From the NCBI RefSeq assembly GCF_007896895.1, contig NZ_VOGW01000064.1, forward strand, positions 29,263 through 65,818: DNA of 36,556 bases, in the 5' to 3' direction. Below are positions 10,702 through 18,938 of the stretch, piece by piece. The notes beneath the pieces are model-generated. The model did not search any database. It was given only the letters and a program-made list of their open reading frames with translations, and was not told the origin of the DNA. Position numbers and translations under genes: made by a program. Source of the DNA: Streptomyces misionensis. Its GTDB lineage: Bacteria > Actinomycetota > Actinomycetes > Streptomycetales > Streptomycetaceae. Positions within the stretch are counted from its first letter, which is position 1. Each line of letters begins with the position of its first letter.

Positions 10702-11463
10702 TCAGCGCTTCGTCGTCAGGCTCGCGCCGCCGGAGGCCTCCAGCACCACGCCGGTCACGAAGCCGTTCGCGGCGAGCATGTGCAGGGCGCGGGCGATGTC
10801 CTCGGGGTGGCCGACCCGGCCCACCGGGGTGGCGGCGGCGATGTCCTCGAACATGGCCTGGCGCTGCTCGGCCGGCTTGTCGTCCCACCAGGGGGTGTCG
10901 ACGATGCCCGGGGCGACCGCGTTGATCCGCAGCGGGGCCAGTTCGACGGCGAGCGGCGGGATCATCGCCTCCAGGGCGCCGTTGATCGCGGCGAGGCCGG
11001 CGGTGCCGGGGATGGCGGCGCGGGCGGACGCGGCGGTCACCAGCGTGACCGAGCCGTCCCGGCGCAGCGCGGGCAGCGCGGCCTGGAGCACCTGGACCTG
11101 CGGCCAGAACTTGCCGTCGAATCCGGCCGCCAGGTCCGCCAGCTCCAGCGCGGCGAAGGGTCCGGCGCCCTTGCCGCCGCTGAGGGCGACGATCAGATGG
11201 TCGACGGTGCCGGACCCGGCGAAGAAGGCGTCCAGCGCGGCCCGGTCCGAGGCGTCCAGCCGGTGGCCCGAGACCTTGCCGCCCCGGTCGGCGAGCCGGG
11301 CCACCGCGGCGTCGAGCCGGTCCTGGCCACGGCCGGTGATGATCACCTCCGCGCCGTCCGCCGCGCAGAACGCGGCGGTCGCCTCGCCGATGCCCGAGCT
11401 GCCGCCCATGACGACGACACGCTGTCCGGCGAGGGGGTGCGCAAGGGTGTGCGGAGTGCTCAT
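10702..11463 (-). CDS. SDR-fold protein lacking the YxxxK catalytic pair
   Basis: A 253-residue Rossmann protein of the short-chain dehydrogenase/reductase family. The cofactor loop GGSSGIGEATAAF is at the N-terminus, followed by an RGQDRLDAAV segment, D-A-S near residue 60, and the later INAVAPGIVDTPWW motif. Where classical members have Tyr-x-x-x-Lys, this one reads GLAAIN, so Tyr is replaced by Leu and Lys by Asn; the upstream Ser (TAASARA) remains. It may be non-catalytic or use another chemistry. ATG 11463 follows GGGAGAGAAG. It is divergent from a TetR gene with twin operators between them, so it is probably that regulator's target. Confidence 0.85.
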   Translation of the reverse strand: MSTPHTLAHPLAGQRVVVMGGSSGIGEATAAFCAADGAEVIITGRGQDRLDAAVARLADRGGKVSGHRLDASDRAALDAFFAGSGTVDHLIVALSGGKGAGPFAALELADLAAGFDGKFWPQVQVLQAALPALRRDGSVTLVTAASARAAIPGTAGLAAINGALEAMIPPLAVELAPLRINAVAPGIVDTPWWDDKPAEQRQAMFEDIAAATPVGRVGHPEDIARALHMLAANGFVTGVVLEASGGASLTTKR

Positions 11464-11503
11464 GAGTGGCTTCTCTCCCGAGGCGTCACCGGGTTCCGGC
11501 CTG

Positions 11504-11556
11504 TTGCCGAGAACGTCGGTCTCGCCAAGCGTTGCCGAGACCGCTAGTCTCGTCAA
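11504..11556. promoter_or_regulatory. Two tandem operators for the divergent TetR/SDR pair
   Basis: The motif TTGCCGAGA-N7-TCTCGYCAA occurs twice, at 11504-11528 (right arm TCTCGCCAA) and 11532-11556 (right arm TCTCGTCAA), 28 bases apart in the same orientation. Each is a 9-bp dyad with one mismatch. They lie between the starts of the SDR and TetR genes. Sequence and spacing are read directly. Binding by the neighbouring TetR protein is the natural inference. Confidence 0.85.
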
Positions 11557-11580
11557 GGGGGTTTCGAGAGGAAGTGGCAC

Positions 11581-12183
11581 GTGCACGACACCAGCGAACC
11601 GCGTCCCCACACCGGGCGGCGCCGCAACGAAGCCGCCCGCCGGGCGATCCTCGACGCCGGCCTCGGCCTGCTCGCCGACGCGGACGGCGCCCCCGTCACC
11701 GTGGAGACCATCGCGCGGGCCGCGGGCGTCGGCAAGCAGACCCTCTACCGCTGGTGGCCGTCCAAGGGCGCCGTCCTGCTGGACGCGCTCCTGGACCGGG
11801 CCGCCCAGGACGTGCCCGCGCCGGACACCGGCAGCCTCCAGGAGGACCTGCGGGCCGTGGTGACCGCCACCTTCGAGTCGGCGCAGCGGTCCCCCTCCGG
11901 CCCGGCCCTGCGCACCCTCGTCCGCGAGGCGGCCCGGGACCCGCGGCTGGCCGAACTGCTGCGGACGTTCACCGAGTCCCGCCGGGCGGCGGTGCGCACG
12001 GTCCTCGAACGGGGCCGCGAACGCGGCGAACTCCCCGCCGACCAGGACGTCGATCTGCTGGTCGACCAGTTCTACGGCCTGTTCTGGTACCGCTTCCTGC
12101 TCGGCCACGCCCCCCTGGACCGGCCCACCGCACTGCGGCTCGCCGACTCGCTGCTCGGCCAGGCCTCGCCCGAGAGGCCCTAG
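11581..12183 (+). CDS. TetR/AcrR-family regulator
   Basis: A 200-residue one-component regulator. The DNA-binding domain reads RRAILDAGLGLLADAD, then VTVETIARAAGVGKQTLYRW, then WPSKGAVLLDALLD. The aromatic-rich TLYRWWPSK signature marks a common AcrR subgroup with a helical C-terminal domain of about 110 residues (FYGLFWYRFLLGHAPLD near its end). The start is GTG 11581 with GAGAGGAAG before it. Divergent from the SDR-fold gene and adjacent to two tandem dyads that it probably binds. It ends a few bases before the converging cseC gene. Ligand unknown. Confidence 0.9.
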   Translation: MHDTSEPRPHTGRRRNEAARRAILDAGLGLLADADGAPVTVETIARAAGVGKQTLYRWWPSKGAVLLDALLDRAAQDVPAPDTGSLQEDLRAVVTATFESAQRSPSGPALRTLVREAARDPRLAELLRTFTESRRAAVRTVLERGRERGELPADQDVDLLVDQFYGLFWYRFLLGHAPLDRPTALRLADSLLGQASPERP

Positions 12184-12186
12184 GGT

Positions 12187-13545
12187 TCAGCCGGTGCTCC
12201 CCGACTGCGGCAGCATCGGATAGCTGCCCGTGTTGGTGGGGGCGTGCTCGGGGAGCCAGAGGACCGCCACCGCGCCCTCGGCGGGCAGATGGGCGGGCGT
12301 GCCGACCGGGCGGATGTTGCGGAAGGTGAGCCGGGCGCCGAGGACGCGCGCCTGGCCGGCCGCGATGGTCAGGCCCAGCCCGTGCCCCTTGCCCGCGCGG
12401 TCCTTGCTGCCGGTGCGGAACCGGCTCGGCCCCTCGGCCAGCAGCTCCTCGGGGAAGCCGGGGCCGTGGTCGCGGACCCGGATCACCCGGCCCTCGACGC
12501 TCACCTCGACCGGCGGCCGGCCGTGCCGCGCGGCGTTGGCGAGCAGGTTGAACAGCACCCGCTCCAGGCGCCGCGGGTCGGTCGTCACCTCGGACTCGTG
12601 CACGACGCGCACGACGATCGCCGGGTCCTTGGCGGCCACCCGCCGGGCGACGAACTCGCCGAGCAGGATGTCCTGGAGCTCGGCCCGCTCCGAGGCGCTG
12701 TCCAGGCGGGCCACCTCCAGCACGTCCTCGACCAGCGTGCGCATCGCCTTGGCCCGGTCCAGCACCAGCTCGGTGGGCCGGCCCGGAGGCAGCAGCTCGG
12801 CGGCCGTCAGCAGTCCCGTCACCGGGGTGCGCAGCTCGTGCGCGATGTCCGCGGTGACCCGCCGCTCGGCCTCCAGCCGCTGCCGCAACGCGTCCGCCAT
12901 GGCGTCCACGGCCCGCGCGAGATCGTCGGTCTCGTCCCGTACGACCCCGCCGATCGCCTCCCGCACCCGTACGTCGGTCTCGCCCCGGGCCACCTCGTTC
13001 GCCGCGGCCGCCGCCTTGCGCAGCCGCCCGGACAGCTGCCCGCCGATCAGCACGCCGAGCGCGCTGCCGCCGAGGACGACCGCGATGGAGCCGATGACCA
13101 GGGCCTGGTCGAGATCGTTCATCACGCCCAGGGACCGGTCGGGGAAGTGGCTGTGCAGGGAGAGCACGTGCCCGTCCTTGGCGGGTACGGCCGCCCAGAT
13201 GTCCGGCGGCTTCGAGCCGTGGTCGGAGACGTCGCTGGCCCGCCGCCCGGCCGCCACCTTCTGCCGCAGCGCGCGCGGCAGCCCCGGGTCGTCGATCTTG
13301 ATGTCGGGGAAGTTCGTCCGCCCGTACAGCTCGTAGTTGCGCTGGGCCAGCAGGACCCGGTCGTTGGCCAGGTCGCGCGCGTTGTCCAGCATGGAGACCC
13401 GGGCCGCGTTGTGCACGACCAGGCTCAGCGCGACCGCCACGAGGCCGGCCACCAGCGCGATCGCCGCGCTCAGCTTCCATCTGATCCCGGTGTGCAGGCC
13501 CACGCGCTCCATGCGCCGGACCGGGTGGCGAAGAAACCCCCGCAT
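12187..13545 (-). CDS. cseC: Sensor histidine kinase CseC
   Basis: A 452-residue membrane sensor kinase, last gene of the sigE operon. It has a first membrane segment at about 24-46, an extracytoplasmic sensor loop, a second membrane segment near 148-170 and a HAMP linker. The dimerisation and phosphoacceptor helix contains DIAHELRTPVTGLL (phosphorylated His), and an HATPase domain has the N box NLLANAARHG, G1 RDHGPGFPEE and G2 GKGHGLGLTIA. In S. coelicolor CseC senses cell-wall damage and phosphorylates CseB, which turns on sigE. The ATG follows the cseB stop by 13 bases, so the two are probably translated together. Order and similarity make the assignment firm. Confidence 0.94.
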   Translation of the reverse strand: MRGFLRHPVRRMERVGLHTGIRWKLSAAIALVAGLVAVALSLVVHNAARVSMLDNARDLANDRVLLAQRNYELYGRTNFPDIKIDDPGLPRALRQKVAAGRRASDVSDHGSKPPDIWAAVPAKDGHVLSLHSHFPDRSLGVMNDLDQALVIGSIAVVLGGSALGVLIGGQLSGRLRKAAAAANEVARGETDVRVREAIGGVVRDETDDLARAVDAMADALRQRLEAERRVTADIAHELRTPVTGLLTAAELLPPGRPTELVLDRAKAMRTLVEDVLEVARLDSASERAELQDILLGEFVARRVAAKDPAIVVRVVHESEVTTDPRRLERVLFNLLANAARHGRPPVEVSVEGRVIRVRDHGPGFPEELLAEGPSRFRTGSKDRAGKGHGLGLTIAAGQARVLGARLTFRNIRPVGTPAHLPAEGAVAVLWLPEHAPTNTGSYPMLPQSGSTG

Positions 13546-13558
13546 GCCGCCGCTCCGT

Positions 13559-14266
13559 TCAGGCCTTCAGTTTGTAGCCGAAGCCACGCACGGTCTCGAT
13601 GCGGTCCTGGCCGATCTTCTGCCGCAGCCGCTGCACATGCACGTCGACCACCCGGGTGTCGCCGCCCCAGCCGTAGTCCCACACCCGCTCCAGGAGCTTG
13701 TCGCGGGAGAGGACCGAGCCCGGCGCGGAGGAGAACTCCAGCAGCAGTCGCATCTCGGTCGGGGTGAGCGCCACCGGTTCCCCGGCCCGGCGCACCTCCA
13801 TGCCGTCGGTGTCGATCCGCAGATCGCCGAAGGTCAGGGTGGAGCCGTCCTGCACCGCGGACGCGGCCTCCTCCGGGTGGTGGGAGCCGCCCGCGTGCCC
13901 GAAGCGGCGCAGCACCGCCCGGATCCGGGCGACCAGCACGGCACCGTCGAACGGCTTGGTCACGTAGTCGTCCGCGCCCGCCTCCAGGCCGAGGACGACG
14001 TCGATGGAGTCGGCGCGCGCCGACAGCATGATCACCGGCACGGTCGACTCGTCCCGGATCCGCCGGCACAGGCTGACGCCGTCCAGCCCCGGGACCATGA
14101 CGTCGAGCAGGGCGATGTCGGGGCGGTTCGCCCGGAACGCCGCGAGGCCCGACAGCCCGTCGGGCATGGCCGTGACCGCGAAGCCGTCCCGCTCCAGCGC
14201 GAGCTGGGTGGCCTCGCGGATGACGTCGTCGTCCTCGACGAACAGAACGTGGGTCTGGTCTGCCAT
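13559..14266 (-). CDS. cseB: Response regulator CseB
   Basis: A 235-residue OmpR/PhoB-type regulator. The receiver domain (1-120) has the acidic pair in FVEDDD, the phosphorylated Asp in ALLDVMVPGLDG and the conserved Lys in VTKPFDG. The C-terminal winged helix (about 140-235) has LTPTEMRLLLEF and the DVHVQRLRQKI recognition region. In S. coelicolor CseB-P activates the sigE promoter in response to envelope stress sensed by CseC. It starts with ATG 57 bases after cseA and is followed closely by cseC. Confidence 0.95.
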   Translation of the reverse strand: MADQTHVLFVEDDDVIREATQLALERDGFAVTAMPDGLSGLAAFRANRPDIALLDVMVPGLDGVSLCRRIRDESTVPVIMLSARADSIDVVLGLEAGADDYVTKPFDGAVLVARIRAVLRRFGHAGGSHHPEEAASAVQDGSTLTFGDLRIDTDGMEVRRAGEPVALTPTEMRLLLEFSSAPGSVLSRDKLLERVWDYGWGGDTRVVDVHVQRLRQKIGQDRIETVRGFGYKLKA

Positions 14267-14323
14267 CCCGGGTGCTCTCTGTCCTCGTAACCGTGCTGGT
14301 GGTGATGGGGGGGGCGCGCGCGG

Positions 14324-14983
14324 TCAGCCGTCCGGCACGGGCGACGGCACCTCGCCGGCCGACTTGCTGTACTCGTTGCGCACGCTCTTGCCGGGCGTGA
14401 ACCGTCCCGTCCTCCAGGTGTACGGCGTCACGATCTCACCGGACGGGCTGGAGATGGGATCGCCCTTCTCGTAATACTGCCTCGTCACCGAGAGCCGCCC
14501 CTGGTCGATCTCCGCGTAGACCGGGGACTCCTCGGTCCGGAAGACGTTCTTGAAGGCGCCGGACTCCTCCCGGTACACATACGAGCCGATCCCGACCGCG
14601 TCGGCGCAGGTCAGCACGTTGACCACGACGTCGTCCACCGAGTTCGCGGTCAGATCGCCGTAGGAGACGTCCACCGGGTACTCGTCGCCGCTGCACGGCT
14701 TCAGCTCCCGCTTGACCGCGGCCGAGACGGCCGGGTCCTGCTTGAGCAGCCGTACGGCGTCCACCTTCCGGTACTTGTCCGGATCGGACGGCGACGGCGA
14801 GGGGGAGGCGACGGCCCCGGCCACCGCCGAGGCGTGTGCCGGGCCCTCGTCCCGCGCCCCCGTGCCGCCCGTGCCGCACGCGGCGGCGAAAAGGGCGAGG
14901 GCGGTGACCGAGGCCACCGCCGCGATCACCGCCAGCAAACTCCCTCGGGCCGTTCTCGGCCCGGGCCCGGTCAGGCCGCGCAA
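14324..14983 (-). CDS. cseA: Lipoprotein CseA, negative modulator of the SigE response
   Basis: A 219-residue lipoprotein. The N-terminus has an Arg-containing start, a hydrophobic segment and the lipobox FAAAC with Cys36, followed by a flexible Gly/Ser/Pro-rich linker and a globular extracytoplasmic domain. In S. coelicolor loss of CseA raises sigE expression, so it is thought to restrain CseC. The start appears to be TTG 14983, preceded by GAGGAG and overlapping the 3' end of sigE by 13 bases, which points to translational coupling. No other start fits as well with the signal peptide. Confidence 0.9.
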   Translation of the reverse strand: MRGLTGPGPRTARGSLLAVIAAVASVTALALFAAACGTGGTGARDEGPAHASAVAGAVASPSPSPSDPDKYRKVDAVRLLKQDPAVSAAVKRELKPCSGDEYPVDVSYGDLTANSVDDVVVNVLTCADAVGIGSYVYREESGAFKNVFRTEESPVYAEIDQGRLSVTRQYYEKGDPISSPSGEIVTPYTWRTGRFTPGKSVRNEYSKSAGEVPSPVPDG

Positions 14984-15510
14984 CGCTCCCGCTCCTCACG
15001 CTCCAGCGCCCGTGCGTCCAGGTCGCGGGCCTCCAGCTCCTCACGGAGCCGGGCGAGCGCCCGGTGCAGCGTGCTCTTGACCGTACCGGCCGACATGCCG
15101 AGGGCCGCGGCCGTCTCCTCCGTGGACATCTGCTCCCAGTGTCGCAGCACCACGACGCTGCGCTGCTTGGGAGCCAGGACTTTCAGGACATCCATCAGCA
15201 GGGCGCGGTCGGCGTGCTGCTCGGTGGAGTCGTCCACACAGGCGTCCGGCAGCTGCTCGGTGGGGACCTCCTCCAGCTTGCGCGCCCGCCACCACTCGGT
15301 CCGGGTGTTGATCATGACGCGGCGCAGATAGGCGTCGGCGAGCCGCTTGTCGGCGATGCCGTCCCAGCGGCCGTACGTCCGCACCAGCGCGGTCTGGAGC
15401 AGGTCCTGGGCGTCGACGGGGTCCGGCACCAGTCGACGCGCACTGCGCAGCAGCGCGTCCTGCCGGGTGCGGACGTACTCCTCGAATTCGAGCACCTCGC
15501 CCTGGGCCAT
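14971..15510 (-). CDS. sigE: ECF RNA polymerase sigma factor SigE
   Basis: A 179-residue extracytoplasmic-function sigma factor. Region 2 contains RQDALLRSARRLVPDPVDAQ and DLLQTALVRTYGRWDGI. Region 4 contains LKVLAPKQRSVVVLRHWEQM and the helix-turn-helix STEETAAALGMSAGTVKSTL. The C-terminal tail is rich in Arg and Glu. SigE directs cell-envelope repair genes in Streptomyces and has no classical anti-sigma; control is through CseB/CseC with CseA. ATG 15510 follows GGAGG at ideal spacing. First gene of sigE-cseA-cseB-cseC. Confidence 0.96.
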   Translation of the reverse strand: MAQGEVLEFEEYVRTRQDALLRSARRLVPDPVDAQDLLQTALVRTYGRWDGIADKRLADAYLRRVMINTRTEWWRARKLEEVPTEQLPDACVDDSTEQHADRALLMDVLKVLAPKQRSVVVLRHWEQMSTEETAAALGMSAGTVKSTLHRALARLREELEARDLDARALEREERERCAA

Positions 15511-15797
15511 GTTCAACCGCCTCCATTCCCCGTGTGCTCCGGCTCCCCGCCGAAGTCCCGCCGTCCTGCTGTCCGTCCCGGTGGTCCGCCGGGCACGAAC
15601 AAGAAGGTAGGCAGTCGTTGTCACGAGGCTGTGCGCACCAGCCTGCGGCCAGCAATCGGCTATCCGTCGGTTGTGTAACGGACGTAGGAAGCGGGTAAAG
15701 AGGTGGGCTGTTATGTCCAGTTACGCGGCTTTTGTCGTGGGCCACTTGGGCGCAGCGCCCCGTAACGGAGGCACCCGCGCTGTGATGTGGCTGTGCG
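15511..15797 (-). promoter_or_regulatory. sigE upstream control region
   Basis: A 287-base gap between mutY and sigE with no gene. It should hold the CseB-dependent sigE promoter. On the minus strand a TACCTT hexamer at 15604-15609 is a possible -10 box without a convincing -35 partner, as could be expected of an activator-dependent promoter. I could not identify the CseB site. Confidence 0.4.
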
Positions 15798-16673
15798 TCA
15801 GGTCAGCGGCAGCCGGTACAGACCGCCCGGCAGCGGCTCCACCAGACCGTCGGTGACGAGCCCGTCGAGCGCGCGGGCCCGCTGCACCGGCTCGTGCCAC
15901 ACCCGGTCCAAGGCCGCCTGCGGCACCGGCGCGTGCGCCTCCCGCAGCACGGCCAGCAGCTTGCCGCGCACCTGCCGGTCGGTACCGGCGTACGTCTGTC
16001 CCCGCCGCGGCGGTCCCTGGTGCTCCGGCTTGCCGGCCAGCCGCCAGGCGCACTGTGCGGCGATCGGGCAGCGCGCACAGCCCTCGTTCTTGGCCGTGCA
16101 CACCAGCGCGCCCAGCTCCATGGAGGCGGCGGCCCACCGCGCGGCCGTCGACTCCTCCTCGGGCAGCAGCTCGCGGGCGAGGCGCCGTTCGGCCGCCGTC
16201 GTCGCGTTGGGCGGGTACTGCACCCCCGTCACCGCGCGCGCCAGCACCCGGCGCACATTCGTGTCCAGCACCGGATGCCGCTGCCCGTACGCGAACGAGG
16301 CCACCGCGGCGGCCGTGTACTCGCCGATGCCGGGCAGCGCGAGCAACTGGGCGTGCTCCGCCGGCACGTCCCCGCCGTGCCGTTCCGTTATGGCGACCGC
16401 GGCGCCGTGCAGCCGCAGCGCGCGGCGCGGATAGCCGAGCCGGCCCCAGGCGCGCACCGCCTCGCCGGGAGCTTCCTTCGCCAGGTCGGCGGGGCGCGGC
16501 CAGCGGGCGAGCCACTGTTCGTAGACGGGCAGCACCCGGTTCACCGGGGTCTGCTGGAGCATGAACTCGCTGACCATCACCCCCCACGCGCCCGCCTCCG
16601 GGCGGCGCCAGGGGAGGTCGCGAGCGTGGGCGTCGAACCAGGCGATCACGGGGGCGTGGAGCTTCTCAGTCAT
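15798..16673 (-). CDS. mutY: A/G-specific adenine glycosylase MutY
   Basis: A 291-residue base-excision enzyme that removes adenine mispaired with 8-oxoguanine. Visible features are the N-terminal PWRRPEAGAWGVMVSEFMLQ followed by QTP (catalytic Glu in SEFMLQQT), the helix-hairpin-helix LPGIGEYTAAAVASFAYG, the catalytic Asp in VLDTNVRRVLAR, and the iron-sulfur loop C-x6-C-x2-C-x5-C in CTAKNEGCARCPIAAQC. It is shorter than E. coli MutY, with a small C-terminal domain instead of a full NUDIX-like one, as seems usual in actinomycetes. ATG 16673 matches the family start; upstream in-frame codons add an atypical stretch. Confidence 0.94.
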   Translation of the reverse strand: MTEKLHAPVIAWFDAHARDLPWRRPEAGAWGVMVSEFMLQQTPVNRVLPVYEQWLARWPRPADLAKEAPGEAVRAWGRLGYPRRALRLHGAAVAITERHGGDVPAEHAQLLALPGIGEYTAAAVASFAYGQRHPVLDTNVRRVLARAVTGVQYPPNATTAAERRLARELLPEEESTAARWAAASMELGALVCTAKNEGCARCPIAAQCAWRLAGKPEHQGPPRRGQTYAGTDRQVRGKLLAVLREAHAPVPQAALDRVWHEPVQRARALDGLVTDGLVEPLPGGLYRLPLT

Positions 16674-16852
16674 GGCCTTCCGATCCTGCCACGCCGCGCC
16701 GGGTGGCGCGGGTGACGGCGCCGTCACCGAGCGTGCCGGAAACCGAAAAACCCTGCCTGCCGGGGCAGTTGCCGGGATGATGATCCGGAAAAGTTGGTGC
16801 GCGTACGGCGGGTGGCGCAAGGCCGCGCGCCGATCTCTCGTAGAGTTTGGGC

Positions 16853-17677
16853 GTGGGATCTCTGCGCAATCCGGTCGGGCCGCTTCCCTCCTCCATCTAC
16901 TGGCGTCGGAGGGTCGTACTGCTGTCGGTGGTCGCCGTGTCGGCGCTGCTGATCGCCTGGATCGTCACCATGGGGGGCGGCGGCGGCAAGAAGGGCACCA
17001 GCGCGTCCGGGGGCAAGAATCCCGCGCACACGATCACGCCCGGTCCGTCCGGGTCGGGACCCGCCTACAGCCAACACCCGGGCGGGCGCGACGAGTCGGG
17101 GGGCTCGGGCTCCGGGTCGGGCTCGGGTTCCGGTTCCGCTTCCGGTGACGGCGGGGGTTCCGGTGCCGCTTCCGGTTCCGGCGACGGCGGTTCGGGCGGG
17201 GGCGGTGCGGGTTCCGGTTCCGCCGCCGGCGGCGCGGTCGTCGCGGGCGACGCCCTTCCCGGCTCCTCCTCGCTGCCGAACTGCACGGCCGGGGCGGTGT
17301 CGCTGAGCCTGCGGAGCCTGCGCAACTCCTACTCGCCGGACCAGACGCCGACCTTCGAACTCACCGCGAAGAACGGCTCGTCCACCGACTGCAAGGCCGA
17401 TCTCGGGCCGAAGAACGCGGTGCTGACGATCACGCCCGCGGACGCCCACGACGCGTTCTGGTCCTCCGCCGACTGTCCCGAGGGCGCGGGCAGCCTGCTG
17501 TTCCGGGTGCCGGCCGGCAAGAGCATCACGTACACCGTGCGGTGGGACCGCCACCCGAGCGCCGCCCACTGCGCGACGCCGTCCGGCGGCTCGGCGAAGG
17601 CGGGAACGTACCTGCTGGAGGCGAAGACGCCGGGGTACGGGAAGCTGACGGCGTCGTTCGTGCTGGCGGCGGACTGA
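16853..17677 (+). CDS. Membrane-anchored extracellular protein with Ser/Gly-rich linker
   Basis: A 274-residue protein of unknown function. A short cytoplasmic start (GSLRNPVGPLPSSIYWRRR) precedes one membrane segment (VVLLSVVAVSALLIAWIVTM). A low-complexity Gly/Ser/Ala spacer of about 90 residues then leads to a C-terminal domain of about 135 residues with four or five cysteines and an Ig-like beta pattern (TFELTAKNGSSTDCKADLGP). It is a type II membrane protein with an exposed domain. I chose GTG 16853 over TTG 16847; no ribosome-binding site is seen, but TAGAGT at 16841-16846 sits so close that the message may be leaderless. Divergent from mutY. Confidence 0.75.
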   Translation: MGSLRNPVGPLPSSIYWRRRVVLLSVVAVSALLIAWIVTMGGGGGKKGTSASGGKNPAHTITPGPSGSGPAYSQHPGGRDESGGSGSGSGSGSGSASGDGGGSGAASGSGDGGSGGGGAGSGSAAGGAVVAGDALPGSSSLPNCTAGAVSLSLRSLRNSYSPDQTPTFELTAKNGSSTDCKADLGPKNAVLTITPADAHDAFWSSADCPEGAGSLLFRVPAGKSITYTVRWDRHPSAAHCATPSGGSAKAGTYLLEAKTPGYGKLTASFVLAAD

Positions 17678-17678
17678 T

Positions 17679-17695
17679 CCCCCGGCGGCCGGGGG
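17679..17695. terminator. Hairpin between the membrane-protein gene and disA
   Basis: CCCCCGG, a three-base loop and CCGGGGG form a perfect 7-bp stem directly after the stop codon. The two genes converge here, so it may end both transcripts; it lacks a clear T run. Confidence 0.5.
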
Positions 17696-17733
17696 CAGGG
17701 CCTCTCGATCCGGCCTGATCCGAACGGAAGACC

Positions 17734-18858
17734 CTAGACGTACCGCTCCAGGATCGAGGACTCGGCCAGGCGGGACAGCCCTTCGCGGACGCTCCTCGCC
17801 CGCGCCTCGCCCACGCCGTCCACGGTCTGGAGGTCGTCCACGCTCGCGGCCAGCAACTTCTGGAGCCCGCCGAAGTGTTCGACCAGCCGGTCGATGATCG
17901 CCCCGGGCAGCCGCGGCACCTTGGCCAGCAGCCGGAAGCCCCGCGGGGACACCGCGGAGTCGAGCGTCTCGGGTGAACCGGTGTAGCCCAACGCCCGCGC
18001 CACCGTGCCGACTTCGATCAGTTCCGCCTGGGTGAGCGCGTCCAGCTCGGACAGGGCCTGCTCCACCGTGCGCGCGCGCTTCGCAGTGGGCTCGGGCACG
18101 TAGTCCCGCACCACCAGCTCCCGGTCCGGCTCGACCCCGGCGATCAGCTCCTCCAGCTGGAGGGCGAGGAGGCGGCCGTCGGTGCCCAGCTCCACCACGT
18201 ACTCGGCGATCTCGGTGGCGATCCGCCGGACCATCTCCAGGCGCTGCGCGACGGCGGACACGTCCCGCACCGTCACCAGGTCCTCGATCTCCAGCGCGGA
18301 CAGCGTGCCCGCCACCTCGTCCAGGCGCAGCTTGTAGCGCTCCAGCGTGGCCAGCGCCTGGTTCGCGCGGGAGAGGATCGCCGCGGAGTCCTCCAGGACG
18401 CGGCGCTGACCGTCCACGTAGAGCGCGATCAGCCGCATCGACTGGGAGACCGAGACCACCGGGAAGCCGACCTGCTTGCTCACCCGGTCCGCCGTGCGGT
18501 GCCGGGTGCCCGTCTCCTCCGTGGGGATCGTCGGGTCCGGGACCAGCTGGACGCCCGCGCGCAGGATCTTCGACAGGTCCGACGACAGCACGATGCCGCC
18601 GTCCAGCTTGCACAGCTCGCGCAGCCGGGTCGCGGTGAACTCCACGTCCAGCACGAACCCGCCCGTGCACATCGCCTCGACGGTCTTGTCGGAGCCGAGC
18701 ACGATCAGGCCGCCGGTGTTGCCGCGCAGCACGCGCTCCAGGCCGTCGCGCATGGCCGTACCGGGAGCCACGGCGCTCAGCGAGGCGCGCATCAGGCCAT
18801 CGGAACCGGCACTCCCACCGGACTTTCCGGGAGCTGCTGCCCGGTCGTTGGCTGCCAC
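17734..18858 (-). CDS. disA: DNA integrity scanning protein DisA (diadenylate cyclase)
   Basis: A 374-residue enzyme that makes cyclic di-AMP from two ATP and scans DNA for branched structures. The N-terminal DAC domain (about 20-150) holds [11 protein letters not shown] and [10 protein letters not shown], the ATP-binding motifs; where the family motif is often DGA, this protein has DGG. A helical spine follows. The C-terminal helix-hairpin-helix DNA-binding domain includes [22 protein letters not shown] 18858 follows GGAGGAG at seven bases; a longer upstream frame lacks a good start. It lies just downstream of radA, as commonly seen, and is likely co-transcribed with it. Its product would be the ligand of the candidate riboswitch upstream of the M23 gene. 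Confidence 0.95.
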   Translation of the reverse strand: MAANDRAAAPGKSGGSAGSDGLMRASLSAVAPGTAMRDGLERVLRGNTGGLIVLGSDKTVEAMCTGGFVLDVEFTATRLRELCKLDGGIVLSSDLSKILRAGVQLVPDPTIPTEETGTRHRTADRVSKQVGFPVVSVSQSMRLIALYVDGQRRVLEDSAAILSRANQALATLERYKLRLDEVAGTLSALEIEDLVTVRDVSAVAQRLEMVRRIATEIAEYVVELGTDGRLLALQLEELIAGVEPDRELVVRDYVPEPTAKRARTVEQALSELDALTQAELIEVGTVARALGYTGSPETLDSAVSPRGFRLLAKVPRLPGAIIDRLVEHFGGLQKLLAASVDDLQTVDGVGEARARSVREGLSRLAESSILERYV

Positions 18859-18938
18859 TGCACTCCTCCGGTCGCAGGTTCTGACGCGCTCCCGTACCCG
18901 CACGCGGTTCGTACGGATGGGTGAGACCTGGGCAAAGT

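Noticed and set aside
17095..17235. GGTTCC-rich short repeats as a possible functional DNA repeat
   Set aside because: They lie in frame and encode the Gly/Ser linker of the membrane protein, which explains them.
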